Below, one piece after another: positions 39,679 through 49,999 of a DNA stretch of 64,000 nucleotides; the first letter of the stretch is position 1, and every line of letters begins with the position of its first letter. Under the pieces are notes generated by a model that saw nothing but the letters and a program-made list of their open reading frames with translations, did no database searches and was not told the DNA's origin. Origin of the DNA: Pezizomycotina sp. ARF18 (lineage: Eukaryota > Ascomycota). The translations under genes were made by a program, and so were the position numbers. The stretch is taken from assembly GCA_002224055.1 (NCBI GenBank), contig AZLU01000050.1, forward strand, positions 62,001 to 126,000, read 5' to 3'.

Positions 39679-41228
39679 ATGTTATATCTATCACCAACTT
39701 TATTTTCTATTATTCAAGTATTACTTGTATTATTGGCTGTACTATTGGCTGTTGCTCTTGTTACTGTGGCGGAAAGAAAAACTATGGCTAGTATGCAAAG
39801 AAGATTAGGCCCAAATATTGTTGGGGTATATGGTCTTCTTCAAGCATTCGCAGATGCCTTAAAATTAATATTAAAAGAATATGTGTCTCCTACACAAGCT
39901 AATTTAATATTATTTTTCTTTGGACCTGTTATTACTTTGGTTTTCTCGCTGCTTGGTTACGCTACAATCCCGTTCGGACCTGGTTTATCTTTAGCTGATC
40001 TTAATTTAGGAATTTTATACATGTTAGCAATGTCATCATTAGCGACATACGGAATTCTGCTGGCTGGGTGATCTGCAAATTCTAAATATTCTTTCTTGGG
40101 GTCCTTAAGAAGTACAGCGCAATTAATTAGCTATGAATTAATACTTAGTTCTGCTATTTTATTAATAATATTCTTTACAGGAAGTCTAAATATTACTGCA
40201 ATAATTGAAGCTCAAAAAGCTATTTGATTTATAATACCTTTATTTCCTATATTCATAATATTTTTTATTGGAGCACTCGCTGAAACCAACAGAGCTCCTA
40301 TGGATTTAGCTGAAGCAGAATCGGAGCTAGTATCAGGGTTTATGACGGAGCACGCTTCAACAGTATTTGTTTTCTTCTTTTTAGCTGAATATGCTAGCAT
40401 CGTGTTAATGTCTGTTTTAACATCTATATTATTTTTGGGAGGTTATCTATTTCCAGAATTATCATCTAGTACCTTATCATGATTATCTTTTGAGATAGAA
40501 ATTAGAACTTTATATTATGGTGGAGATTTTAGTTTAATAGAATTTTTAAATAATATAAAAGAAAACCCCTTTTATTAGGATTACTTCATGGATTTTCTTT
40601 AGGCTTTAAAACTTCTGTTATTGTTTTCTGTTTTATATGAGTACGTGCTTCCTTTCCAAGAATTAGATATGATCAATTGATGCAATTTAGTTGACTTGTC
40701 CTCTTGCCCCTCTTATTTAGTTTTATAATTATTGTTCCTTGCATTATTTTTGCCTTTGATGCAACTCCTTTAAATATCTCTCTACTCTGCACTATGCCAT
40801 TATTATCAATAACCACAAATAAAAAATATTTAAATCGTAATATTTTACAAATCGTAAAATATTCAACCACTGGCGGAGCCTCTAATGACCTTTCTAAAAT
40901 TTCGGTTAAATTCTATGAAAATACTGATGCTCAAAAGCTGCAAATCCTTGCAGAAAATAAAGGTAAATCAGGTATTTATTTATGGAAAAACAAAAAAAAT
41001 GGAAAGTTATATGTTGGAAGCTCACAGGATTTAACACGTCGCTTTAGATTATATTTTAATATAAATTATCTCGTTAAATATTCAAATATGACAATTAATA
41101 AAGCTTTATTAAAAGAAGAATATGCTTCTTTTAGTTTATATATTTTAGAATATTGTGATGAAAAAGCAGGTCGTTATAGACTAACTAATATAATTAATAA
41201 TATAAATATAAAGTTATTATTAGTATAG
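39679..41228 (+). CDS. nad1: nad1 fused to a truncated GIY-YIG endonuclease
   Basis: [160 protein letters not shown] one-base slip near 40565 (A/C run) precedes [49 protein letters not shown]. Nad1 normally stops after PxNISLL; here the frame continues through [26 protein letters not shown] and [20 protein letters not shown] into a GIY-YIG core ([15 protein letters not shown]) that stops early at TAG 41226. The quinone-site ERK and [10 protein letters not shown] motifs are intact. Core complex I subunit with an endonuclease tail. Confidence 0.88.
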
Positions 41229-41535
41229 TATTTGGTCGTTTTATTAGACTATCAAGTACTTATAGTAAAGATAAAAATTTTACTCTTTCCTCCTCCAAAA
41301 ATTTTTCTACTACAAGTTTTTGTACTAAAAATAATAATAATAATATGGAAACTCAAATTATGTTAGAAATTTGTTTAATTAAAATGGGAATAAACAAGGG
41401 AAGAAATCCTTTAACTATCCATTATTTTTATCAAAAAGAGAATTTTCTATAACTACTAAATTAAACACAATTAAGTTAAATGAAAATAATTTCTCTTTAA
41501 TTTCTGGTCTGAGTGTCAAATTTAGACATTCGAAC
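41229..41535. other. spacer with endonuclease C-terminal scrap
   Basis: Reads ...LEICLIKMGINKGRNPL near 41365-41410, like the MNKGRK end of LAGLIDADG proteins. Otherwise AT-rich with no gene. Confidence 0.4.
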
Positions 41536-41952
41536 TTGTTTAGTAATACAATGATGAGCTGTAGATTTAAGTATATTAACTCTAAGCATTATTCTTATTT
41601 TGGTTTTTGTCCACATGGGTCGGTTTTTATTAGAGGTTTATCTACTAGTGCTATTAAGAATTTTGAAGGTATTGATAATTATTTCTTTAATGATGATCAT
41701 GATCCTATTGAAGTTAGGGATTTTCAAGATAGAAATAATCACTTTGTTCAAGCCAGATTGGCAATAATTAATGATACGGTGAATACGCCTATTGAGTTAA
41801 GAATATTTGATAATATAGTTTATAATCATCATCATACAGTAGAAGAACAAAATGTGATTAATAATATTAATTCTATGAAAAGTAACATTGAATTAAATTA
41901 TGTTCCGTATCCTAATTATAAAAGATATAGTTTAAGTGAAAAACAAAAGTAA
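41536..41952 (+). CDS. hypothetical 138-residue protein
   Basis: MFSNTMMSCRFKYINSKHYS then GSVFIRGLSTSAIKNF, DNYFFNDDHDPIEVRDFQDR, NNHFVQARLAIINDTVNTPI, ELRIFDNIVYNHHHTVEEQN, ending SLSEKQK, TAA 41950. The codon pattern and lack of frame breaks suggest real coding. The N-terminus RGLSTSA resembles the FSTTSS leaders of local HEGs, but no endonuclease motif is present. I do not recognise the family; it could be the start of a larger truncated gene. Confidence 0.45.
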   Translation: MFSNTMMSCRFKYINSKHYSYFGFCPHGSVFIRGLSTSAIKNFEGIDNYFFNDDHDPIEVRDFQDRNNHFVQARLAIINDTVNTPIELRIFDNIVYNHHHTVEEQNVINNINSMKSNIELNYVPYPNYKRYSLSEKQK

Positions 41953-42005
41953 ATAATATTTTATTAAAAATTTATACCTTAATTCAAGTTTCGAAACTTG
42001 CTTTA

Positions 42006-42621
42006 ATGAGTTCAATTTTAATTTTATCAAAAGGTGCTATCACTTTTAGATGGGATAACTATATGCCCTTTAGAATAACTACTTTAGTATTACTTATCTG
42101 ATCTGTTTTAAGCTATGAAATGTTATTCTTATTGCTTTGCTTAACAGGGATTTTTATATATAGTAGTTTATATCAAGTCTCACTTATTCACTTCTTGGGA
42201 AGCTGGTTTACTTCTAACGTTGATAAATTTTTACGTAAAAATATAATGCGTATTTATCAACATCTTTATATTTAACTATGTTAAAAAGATTATTTGCCTA
42301 TACTACTATCAGTCGTGTAGGGTTTATATTATTAGGTTCAAGCTTATTATTAGTTGGTTATATATTTAAAGTTTCTTTTGCAATTTTCCATTTTTGATAT
42401 CCTGTAACTTTATTATTATTTCTTACACTGATGCACTTCTTGGGAAGCTGGTTTACTTCTAACGTTGATAAATTTTTACGTAAAAATATAATGCGTATTT
42501 ATCAACATCTTTATGTTTAACTATGTCAATTTTGACTTTAATATTATTATTATTTCTTACAAAATCTAATGAATGACTAAGTATTGCCAATATATTGGTT
42601 CTTATAATATTTAACCCTTAA
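42006..42621 (+). pseudogene. nad2: second nad2, scrambled
   Basis: Segments of nad2 in order but with gaps: an N-terminal stretch (YMPFRITTLVLLIWSVLSYE, GIFIYSSLYQVS), KRLFAYTTISRVGFILLGSS (42281), GYIFKVSFAIFHFW (42355), and the C-terminus [33 protein letters not shown] with TAA 42619-42621. A 94-bp direct repeat with GGAAGCTGGTTTACTTCTAA (about 42190-42283 and 42432-42525) interrupts it. Since 3507-4381 lacks an N-terminus in this window, the two loci may be complementary pieces or one may be a recombinant copy. Confidence 0.75.
42190..42525 (+). repeat. 94-bp direct repeat in the second nad2
   Basis: Two copies (about 42190-42283 and 42432-42525) reading TTCTTGGGAAGCTGGTTTAC ... ATGCGTATTTATCAACATCT. 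The downstream copy continues into nad2 C-terminal codons; the upstream one jumps back to KRLFAYTT. Confidence 0.85.
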
Positions 42622-42637
42622 TGAATAAAAAAGACAA

Positions 42638-43313
42638 ATGAACTTCTCTACTACTAGCTCTCCGAAGGGGAGTGAAAATAATAAATTCCAGTGGTATACA
42701 CCAATTCTGATACTCAAAAACTTGATATATTACAAGATAATAGATATAGAAGCGGAATTTATCGGTGAATTAACAAAGAAACAGGAAAATCTTATGTGGG
42801 TTCTGCTAGTAATTTATCTAGAAATTTCACATTTATTATTCTCTATTTAGTATCGAAGAAATTAGAAATAGATCTAAAAGTCGCATTCTTAATGCTATAC
42901 TAAAATATGGTTGATCCAAATTTTGTCTTGAAATACTTGAGTATTGTGAATTGGTGATTTAATTAAACGTGAACAATATTACATAGATTTATTGAAGCCA
43001 GAGTATAATATTAAAAAAAAAAGCCGGCTCATCTTTAGGTCATAAACATTCTGAAGAAACTCGAGCCAAGATGTCTGGAGCTAAAGCAGGAGAAAAAAAT
43101 CCTATGTTCGGTAAACCAAGACCTGTTGGAGCGGGGAGTTCTTCTCTTCCCATCGAAGTTATTGATATAAAAAATAATAATTCAATAACTAGATATGATT
43201 CTTTATCTGCTGCTGCAGTAGCTCTTGGGATAAAAAAAAACAGAATTTCTACGTATTTTATTAATAATCAAACTAAACCATTCAAAGGTAGATATATTTT
43301 TAAAAAAGTGTAA
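42638..43313 (+). pseudogene. GIY-YIG endonuclease after the second nad2
   Basis: MNFSTTSSPKGSENNK, then after a slip TNSDTQKLDILQDNRYRSGI, YRWINKETGKSYVGSA, KREQYYIDLLKPEYNI, HSEETRAKMSGAKAGEKNPM, FGKPRPVGAGSSSLPIEVID, ALGIKKNRISTYFINNQTKP, GRYIFKKV (TAA 43311-43313). Three frame breaks. It starts 17 bp after the nad2 stop, another HEG at a gene 3' end. Confidence 0.75.
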
Positions 43314-43319
43314 ATTGCA

Positions 43320-44215
43320 TGCTGTTATATTATTTTGGTAATATTGTGAATGTATTATAATCCTTAAAGAACAAATTTAAAAATTGAAAGTCCAACAAAC
43401 GTCGGTAGCGTAGCAACCGGTGCTTTGGTCTTAAAAATGTCCAAAATTTAACTTGAATTGCTACTTTACGTAGTAGTTCTCGTTATGGTTATTTAAAATT
43501 TCCTGATTAGTGAGTTAGAGTACTAAATTTGGGCACCTTTAAGCCGTAAGGTTTAAAGAAATAGGTGAATTGCAAAACATATTAATTTGTTCCTCTTAAA
43601 ATTAATAAAATTTGCAGCGAAGTTTGATAAGATGTCAAAAACGTTCAACGACTAAGTGAGTATTAGTAACAATAAACTTTACAAAAGCGCCTATAACCTT
43701 TTTTATTAAAATTTATTATTTAATATAAAAACTATATATTAAAGGTTAAAACTTAGTCTTAAACCGTAAGGTTTAAATTAATAACAACTATTTAAATATT
43801 ACTTTTATAGGTTTATAAAGGGCATGGGTTAATATGAATTAATAATAATAAATAATTATTTCTTATAATTTTTTTTTATGAGGTAGGGTGGTGGTCATAT
43901 TAAAAATAAAAAAAATTCTGATTTTTAATTGTGTTAGTTTAAATAATCATAGTCCTATTAATTATAGGGCAATATTAATGAAACGATCAAATATTATAAA
44001 TAAAGATCGTCGGTTGTATTAATTAGAAACAAATCTAAAATATAGTCGCTACAGACTGGATCATTAATGGATGTTCATAGATATGGATGTTTTATGCACA
44101 GTCGAACTTTCTTTAAATTTTTATGCTTAAAAAAAAAAACTACAGAGAACCTTAGTTAATTTAAGTAATAAATTTAACGTTTATAATTTGGTCATCCTTT
44201 AGGGTGAGAGAGTTG
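43320..44215 (+). other. cob intron (group I), 3' part
   Basis: It must end at G44215 because cob codons YVLPFGQM start at 44216. The 3' core is present (AACGATCAAATATT, AGATCGTCGGTTGTATT, ACAGACTGGATCATTAATGG, TGCACAGTCGAA). No cob codons are seen upstream of it; instead nad2 and a GIY-YIG gene are there. The region 43960-44215 is duplicated at 46800-47062. Confidence 0.65.
43828..43905 (+). repeat. GGAGG-type element, copy C
   Basis: TTAATATG and CATATTAA arms with TGAGGTAGGGTGGTGGT before the right arm. Related to copies A, B, D and E. Confidence 0.5.
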
Positions 44216-44259
44216 TATGTTTTACCTTTTGGGCAAATGAGTCTTTGAGGAGCAACAGT
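44216..44259 (+). CDS. cob: cob exon (YVLPFGQMSLWGAT)
   Basis: 44 nt: YVLPFGQMSLWGAT plus two bases of the Val codon completed at 45945. Flanked by G44215 and T44259. These are the residues after FLGY in cytochrome b; everything N-terminal, including the first haem-ligand helix, is not in this window. Confidence 0.88.
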
Positions 44260-45944
44260 AATTTAGTAATAGCTGTTTTAAATATCACTATATGCGGAAA
44301 CTTTAAAATTAAACAATCCGCAGGAAACCAAAAATATAAATTAGGTAATTATCTAATTATATAAAGGATCCTCAGAGGCTATACGTGATATAGCTTTTAA
44401 TAATGAAAAGGCTAAAGAGATAGTCCAAATTGTAAAATAAGTGAAGCCTTTCTTATAAAATTTAGTAAATTTTTCAGTTTTCGCTTTGTTTCTATGCCAT
44501 ACAGAAACAGCATCCTAAGGGGCGTTAGCGAAACAGGGCTATATATTACAATTATGTATTACTTCATTCAATGTGCTTTTTTTCCCGCGGTAGTTACTTT
44601 TTTTAATCTAACTAGCAAAAGCATTAATACTTTTGCTGGAAAGTCAAATACAGAAAATTCAAAAATAAATAATAAATTTATTGAATGATTTGTAGGTTTT
44701 AGTGAGGCTGAATCAAATTTTTGATTCGAATACGTAAAACTAATGATGTAATTAAGGGATTTGAATTTATTTTTAGAATCGGAATACATAAAGATGATAA
44801 AAAGGCATTAGAGTACATAAAAGCTACTTTAGGTTGCGGTAGAATTAGTAGTGAACGAGACTTAGTAGTATTAATAATATCTCAATTAGATGATATTGAA
44901 AAAATACTAATCCCATTATTTCAACAGTTTCCTTTGAATACTTCAAAATATTTAGATTATTTGGCATTTAAAAAAGCATTTTTTTTTATATACTAATAGA
45001 AATAATTCTAATTTAAATAAACAAGATCTATACTCAATTATTATCGATTTAAAAATAGTATGAATAATCAAAGAGTAAATTTTGATTTGCCTAAAAATCA
45101 TTATATAAAAATAACAGGTAATTATTTATTGGGTTTATTGGAAGGAGACGAATCATTTTGTTTGAGTAAAAATGATATGACTGTTCATGTTTCACTAGTT
45201 ACTACTACGCAAAATAGAATTCTTTTAGAAAAGATCAGAGAGTTTTTATTATCACAATTAGACGAACATTCTCATATATTAGGTAGTACTACTAAACTAA
45301 TTAATATTAATAAAAAAAAAATAGGTAATAATAAACCTATTTCTGTTTTAGAGATATATCAAATTGATTATATATATAATATTTTAATACCTTATTTAGA
45401 TAATTTACAATTTAATACAAAAAAATATTTAGATTATTTAGATTCAGAACAATAGTTTTTTTAATTTTCCAAGGAAAACATCTTTCAAATGAGGGAAAAG
45501 AATTAATTATAAAATTAGCTGATACTATGAATAATAGCAGATTATCTACAAATTCCTCTCAAGTGGTTTTAGATGAAACTACAAAAGAAAATTAGATATT
45601 CTTATTAAATCTGAACCTTTAATAATTGTTGATTCAGAAGGTCGAGCTATGGTAATAAAGAAAAAAAATATATTAGATCTACATATATTATAAAGCTACT
45701 TTTAAATGGGTCTATGAATTATTTTACTAATGGAGTCTCATGTGCTAAAGCCTTACATGTTAGCAATAACACTATAACTCAACGGCTAAATGATCAAAAA
45801 CCTGTAAAAACAAAGAAGGTTTAATATCAGCTGTTAATATTAAAAGAGTTAAAGTTTATTTGCCTAAATCTTTATCTTAAACTTTTATGCCACCAAATTT
45901 TATAAGTCTTATTAATTACGTTAATTTAAAGTTTCTACAATTAG
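44260..45944 (+). other. cob group IB intron
   Basis: Classic elements: ATATGCGGAAACTTT, AACAATCCGCAGGAAACC, GGATCCTCAGAGGCTATACG and AGAGATAGTCCAAA (44290-44430), boundaries U44259 and G45944. It carries a LAGLIDADG-NUMOD gene downstream of the core. Confidence 0.85.
44665..45880 (+). CDS. LAGLIDADG endonuclease with C-terminal NUMOD domain (frame breaks)
   Basis: Domain 1: FIEWFVGFSEAESNF, FEFIFRIGIHKDDKKALEYI, ATLGCGRISSERDLVVLIIS, PLNTSKYLDYLAFKKAF. Domain 2: GNYLLGLLEGDESFCLSKND, MTVHVSLVTTTQNRILLEKI, FNTKKYLDYL, GKHLSNEGKELI. C-terminus: YFTNGVSCAKALHVSNNTIT, QRLNDQKPV, a NUMOD1-like helix-turn-helix, TAA 45878-45880. In the first helix SEAES replaces D/E-G-E-G, so that site may be weak. 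Frame breaks near 44715, 44985, 45445 and 45585-45820. Belongs to the cob group IB intron. Confidence 0.75.
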
Positions 45945-46069
45945 TATTACTAATCTTATGAGCGCTATTCCATGAGTAGGTCAAGATATTGTCGAGTTTA
46001 TTGAGGAGGGTTTTCAGTAAACAATGCTACTTTAAATAGATTCTTTGCATTACATTTTGTTTTACCTTT
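45945..46069 (+). CDS. cob: cob exon ([16 protein letters not shown]...)
   Basis: [42 protein letters not shown]. TGA is Trp in the invariant PW. The Qo-site region of cytochrome b. One T is missing from the TTTT run near 46015 (EEGF-SV). GGG of the usual WGGFSV is replaced by EEGFSV. Ends U46069. Confidence 0.88.
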
Positions 46070-46389
46070 AGAATAAGGGTATTAAAATTTTCCTAAATGC
46101 TTAGACTATGAAAATAATAATTTTTGTAAATAAGCAGCATTATTAATTTTTATTAAAAATATTTAAATGAATTTTTTTATGTTCATTTGAAAATTGTAAT
46201 ATTTAATTTATAAATGTTCAACGACTACACGGTAAAATAAAATATAAATAATATATTTTGTAATATATAGTCTAAATATTATCACGAAATAGTAATAATA
46301 TTTGTTATTGCATTGTTCACATATATTAATTGGAATGTTATTCTTAATTTTATAATTAATTTCATTGTAACTAATATAAGTAACAAAGA

Positions 46390-46700
46390 CATAAATTATT
46401 GATTAGAAAAATTAGATTTAACTAAAACAGGTTTAGCTATAAAAGAGAAATAAAATATCCTAATGTAGATATTAATTTCTTAAGTTTTTTAGTTGGGATT
46501 ATAGATGGGGATAGTTATATTCAATGTAGAAAGAGATCTAATGGATATATTGAATTTAACTTAGTTATTACTTTTCATAATAGAGATATGGAGACATTTA
46601 AATTTATAAAAAATAAATTAAACTTTGGAACTATAAGTAAAATTAAAATTGATTATAGTAAGTTTGTAATTTATAATTTGAATTAAATTATATTCTAGTA
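46390..46700 (+). pseudogene. LAGLIDADG domain 1 fragment
   Basis: NFLSFLVGIIDGDSYIQCRK, RSNGYIEFNLVITFHNRDME, TFKFIKNKLNFGTISKIKID, then stops. IIDGDS has the helix with its acidic residue. The second domain is absent, and a repeat element follows. Confidence 0.65.
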
Positions 46701-46739
46701 CCTTTATTAATAATGAATAATTTACATTTTTTAACAGAA

Positions 46740-47095
46740 AACAATTTTTTCTTATAAAATTGTTAGGAGGGCGGAGGTTATCTTTAAAAAAATAATTTTT
46801 TTAATTGTGTTAGTTTAAATAAATCATAGTCCTATTAATTATAGGGCAACATTAATGAAAACGATCAAATATTATCAAATAAAGATCGTCGGTTGTATTG
46901 ATCTTAAATCTAAAAATATAATCGCGACAGACTGGATCATTGATGGATGTTCATAAATATGGATGTTTTATGCACAGTCGAATTCTAAATTTTTATGCTA
47001 CAAGGTGTATTGAGGCGAATTAAATCAACAAATCAATACCCTACTGCGTAATAGTGGAGTTGTATGTTTTATTTTTAGAGTACATGTCGCTTGCA
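46740..47095 (+). repeat. GGAGG element D plus duplicated cob intron end and pseudo-exon
   Basis: TTGTTAGGAGGGCGGAGGTT at 46760, then 46800-47062 matches 43925-44215 (AAAGATCGTCGGTTGTATT, ACAGACTGGATCATTGATGG). After G47062 the cob exon start is mimicked: YVLFLEYMSLAT versus YVLPFGQMSLWGAT. The copy is diverged and leads into a GIY-YIG gene, so this is a cassette that carries its own altered exon start. Confidence 0.7.
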
Positions 47096-47830
47096 ACACA
47101 GATCGCTAATCCTACGGGCGTTATACCTTGTGATTATATATGTTTATCAACTGTTCCTGTTGCTACTTATTTAAATAGCGATACGGATAAATTATCTATT
47201 ATAAAGGATAATAAAGGGAAATCTGGTGTTTATAAATGAACGAACTTAGAAAATAATAATTCTTATATAGGTAGTTCTGTAAATTTATCTGTAAGACTTT
47301 CAAAATATTATAATCTTAATATGTTAACTAAGTCCAGAAAAAACAGTCTTATTCATAAAGCTCTTTTAAAATATGGTTATTCCAAATTTAAGTTAGAAAT
47401 TTTAGAGTATTGCGATCGTAATGATGCAGTCAAAAGAGAACAATATTATATAGATTTATTGAAACCTATATATAATATTTTAAAAAAAGCAGGTTCATCA
47501 TTGGGATATAAACATACGAAAGAAACTCTAGCTAAAATGTCTAATTCTAAAATTGGGCTCTACGCAGGAGAAAAACACCCACTGTTTGGTAAACTAGTTA
47601 CTTCAGAAACTCGAGCTAAGATATCTAGTTCTAAAAAGGTGGACAGAGACCTAAAGGGTCTGGAAAACCATCTCAACCAATCGAAGTTTTTGATATTAAG
47701 TCAAATATAACAACTAGATATGATTCCATATCTGCTTGCGCATTAGCTTTAAATATTAAACAATCAACGATATCTAACTATCTAGCTCGTAATGATCAGA
47801 AGTTTTTAAAGGATTACCTAAAATGATACC
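47054..47830 (+). CDS. GIY-YIG endonuclease with cob-like leader
   Basis: Leader ELYVLFLEYMSLATQIANPT, GVIPCDYICLSTVPVATYLN, then SDTDKLSIIKDNKGKSGVYK, WTNLENNNSYIGSSVNLSVR (GIY-YIG), KYGYSKFKLEILEYCDRNDA, KREQYYIDLLKPIYNI, HTKETLAKMSNSKIGL, GEKHPLFGKL. Open from 47054 to about 47630 in code 4 apart from a slip at 47310-47330. A frame change near 47640 separates PIEVFDIKSNITTRYDS and the NUMOD1-like tail. Resembles the gene at 11165. Confidence 0.7.
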
Positions 47831-48033
47831 TTAGCTCGCAGTCGGCTAAAGAACTTATTAATCTAGAGTTAATTTCTTCTATACTTAATAAAAGTATTAA
47901 AGATTGAAGGAGAATGAGAGAAAAGGAGAATGAGAGAAAGAAATTCTCTAATTTTTTATTATTGAATTTATAGTAATGAGATTTAAAAATAACAATTTTT
48001 TTTAATTAATTATTTTATAAGTAATAAGTTTTT

Positions 48034-48105
48034 ATGATATTAGCTTAACGGTAAAGTACTCCATTTCAGATGGTGAGATATCTGTTCAATTCATGATATA
48101 TCAAT
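48034..48105 (+). tRNA. trnW: tRNA-Trp(UCA)-like element, second copy
   Basis: Same D arm and anticodon arm (CTCCA-TTTCAGA-TGGTG, UCA) as 13200. Acceptor ATGATAT/ATATCAA pairs 6 of 7, but the T arm (CTG-TTCAATT-CATG) is damaged by extra bases. One of the two copies may serve as the functional tRNA for UGA/UGG. Confidence 0.45.
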
Positions 48106-48359
48106 TAATTTTTTAACGGCGATCTCTTTAAAATGTTAATAATTAAGTGATTTTTAATTAATTAATAATTAACTAAAATAGTCTTAGTATATTTCTATTA
48201 AATTAGCTTTTAAATTAGAGGTATATTTAAGCATTATAGTATCGAAATAATATGAATCATAAAAATGTATATACACCAAATATATTTCAAAAAAAACGAA
48301 AAAAAAAATTACTAAACTACATTAAAGTTAAACTTAACTCTTTTCTTCTTATCCGTCAA

Positions 48360-49006
48360 AGGTAAAACCAGCAGTGGAATATATCAATGCTGATACTCAA
48401 AAACAAGACATATTAAAAGCGAATAAAAATAAAAGTGGAATTTATCGGTGAATTATTAAAGAGACAGGTAAATCTTATGTGGGTTCTGCTTCTAATTTAT
48501 CTAAAAGATTTCATATCTATTATTCTCTGCTTAGTATTGAAAAAATTTTAAGTAAATCTAAAAGCCGCATTCTTAGTGCTATATTAAAATATGGTTATTC
48601 TAAATTTACTCTTGAAATCCTTGAGTATTGTGATCTTAAGGATTTAATTAAACGTGAACAATATTACATAGATTTATTAAAACCTGAATATAATATTTTA
48701 AAAACAGCTGGTTCACGATTAGGAAGTCTACACACAATAGAAACTCTAGCTAAAATATCTAGTTCTAAAAAAGGTGGACAGAGACCTAAAGGATCTGGAA
48801 AACCTTCTCAAAAAATCGAAGTTATTGATATTAAAAATAATACAACAACTATATATAATTCTATATCGTTGGCTGCATTAGCTTTAGATATTAAACAATC
48901 TCGAATTTCTATGTTTTTTAGACGAAATCAAAAGAGCCCGGTAGATATCTCTTTAAAAAGTTATAATGTTTATAAATCGGATCAATATCTCTTTAAAAAG
49001 TTGTAA
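48360..49006 (+). CDS. GIY-YIG endonuclease with NUMOD3 and NUMOD1 (intact)
   Basis: VKPAVEYINADTQKQDILKA, KSGIYRWIIKETGKSYVGSA, SKRFHIYYSLLSIEKILSKS, SRILSAILKYGYSKFTLEIL, EYCDLKDLIKREQYYIDLLK, HTIETLAKISSSKKGGQRPK, ALDIKQSRISMFFRRNQKSP, QYLFKKL (TAA 49004-49006). Open throughout in code 4. Only one NUMOD3 repeat remains and it joins directly to RPKGSGKPSQ. Among the GIY-YIG genes of the window this and 27712 look healthiest. The start is uncertain, as no ATG leader is in frame nearby. Confidence 0.8.
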
Positions 49007-49105
49007 TCAAATATTTTATAAAAAGGATCAATATTTTGACTGACTAGAAAATTAAAAAAAATCTGATAGATATAAAAATCTTAAATTTCCTTTATAATTT
49101 CGCAG

Positions 49106-49181
49106 TATATTTGTTATTCTAGCAGCTTTAGTGTTAATGCATTTGATCGCTCTCCATGACTCCGCTGGATCTTCTAACCCT
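49106..49181 (+). CDS. cob: cob exon (VLMHLIALHDSAGSSNP)
   Basis: 76 nt: completes Phe, then IFVILAALVLMHLIALHDSA, GSSNP. Contains the His ligand pair region (MHLIALH). Preceded by G49105, ends T49181, and joins LGISSN at 51935 in frame. Confidence 0.9.
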
Positions 49182-49509
49182 TTAGATACCTAAGGGTTTT
49201 AAAATATAACTATATGCTGGAAGGTTATAATTAATTAATTATAAATAATCAGCAGCTAATGATTTAATATTAATCACCATTGATTTAATTTAAATTAAAG
49301 CTCAACGATTTTACGTTATAGTATGTAATAATAAAATTATATACAAGATAAAATCTAAAAAAAAAAAAGTTAGGTATCTTATGAAAAATTTTTAAATTTA
49401 GTTCAAATCTAGTATCAATGAACGGTAACAATAATTTAAATACTAAAGAAAATGTACAAAAGATAGATTAATTAAAAGTTATTCTAATCAATCTTACTCT
49501 ATATTAAAG

Positions 49510-49800
49510 AATAATTTATTTAGAGAATTAGCAAATGGATTATTTCAAGCTGAAGGTTCCCTTTCTGCAACATACTTAAGAAGCAAAAATTTAATTAGGC
49601 CATCTAAATTAGGTAAATCCTTATCAGAATTAACCAAAACTAAAATAAGTGAAATGAGTGGTACAGCGATTAAAGTTTTTGATTTAGAAACTAATGAAAC
49701 TTCTTTTTTTTTCTTCAATGAAAAAAGCAGCCGAAGCGTTAGGTGTATCACAACCAACGCTTTTTTTGCGTTTTAAAAAGGAAAGTTCATTTTATTAAAA
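49510..49800 (+). pseudogene. LAGLIDADG start joined to NUMOD tail
   Basis: FRELANGLFQAEGSLSATYL (LAGLIDADG helix with AEG), then directly RPSKLGKSLSELTKTKISEM (NUMOD3-like) and a NUMOD1 helix-turn-helix (MKKAAEALGVSQPTLFLRFK). The middle of the endonuclease is deleted. One slip at a T run near 49708. Confidence 0.6.
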
Positions 49801-49999
49801 AAACCGTTATCAAATAGAAAAGGTAAAACCATAATAATTTAATATTTATGATAATATTTTTAAGCGACAGGAACGAAAAAAAAAAGTTTTTATATCTGAT
49901 TTTATATAAACCAATAGTTTTATGAATGGTTTTCTTTATAAACCTAGCTGCCTGAAAAAGGTGGTTTTGATAATCGTAACTCAATATATTTAAAATAAA

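Larger units (their letters stand above)
46070..49105 (+). other. cob intron (group I) with nested duplications
   Basis: Core: TGTTCAACGACTACACGGT and ATATATAGTCTAAATATT (46208-46280). Then a LAGLIDADG N-terminal part (46390-46700), a GGAGG element (46740-46790), a duplicated cob intron 3' end with pseudo-exon (46800-47095), two GIY-YIG genes and a tRNA-Trp-like element. Ends G49105. Confidence 0.7.
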
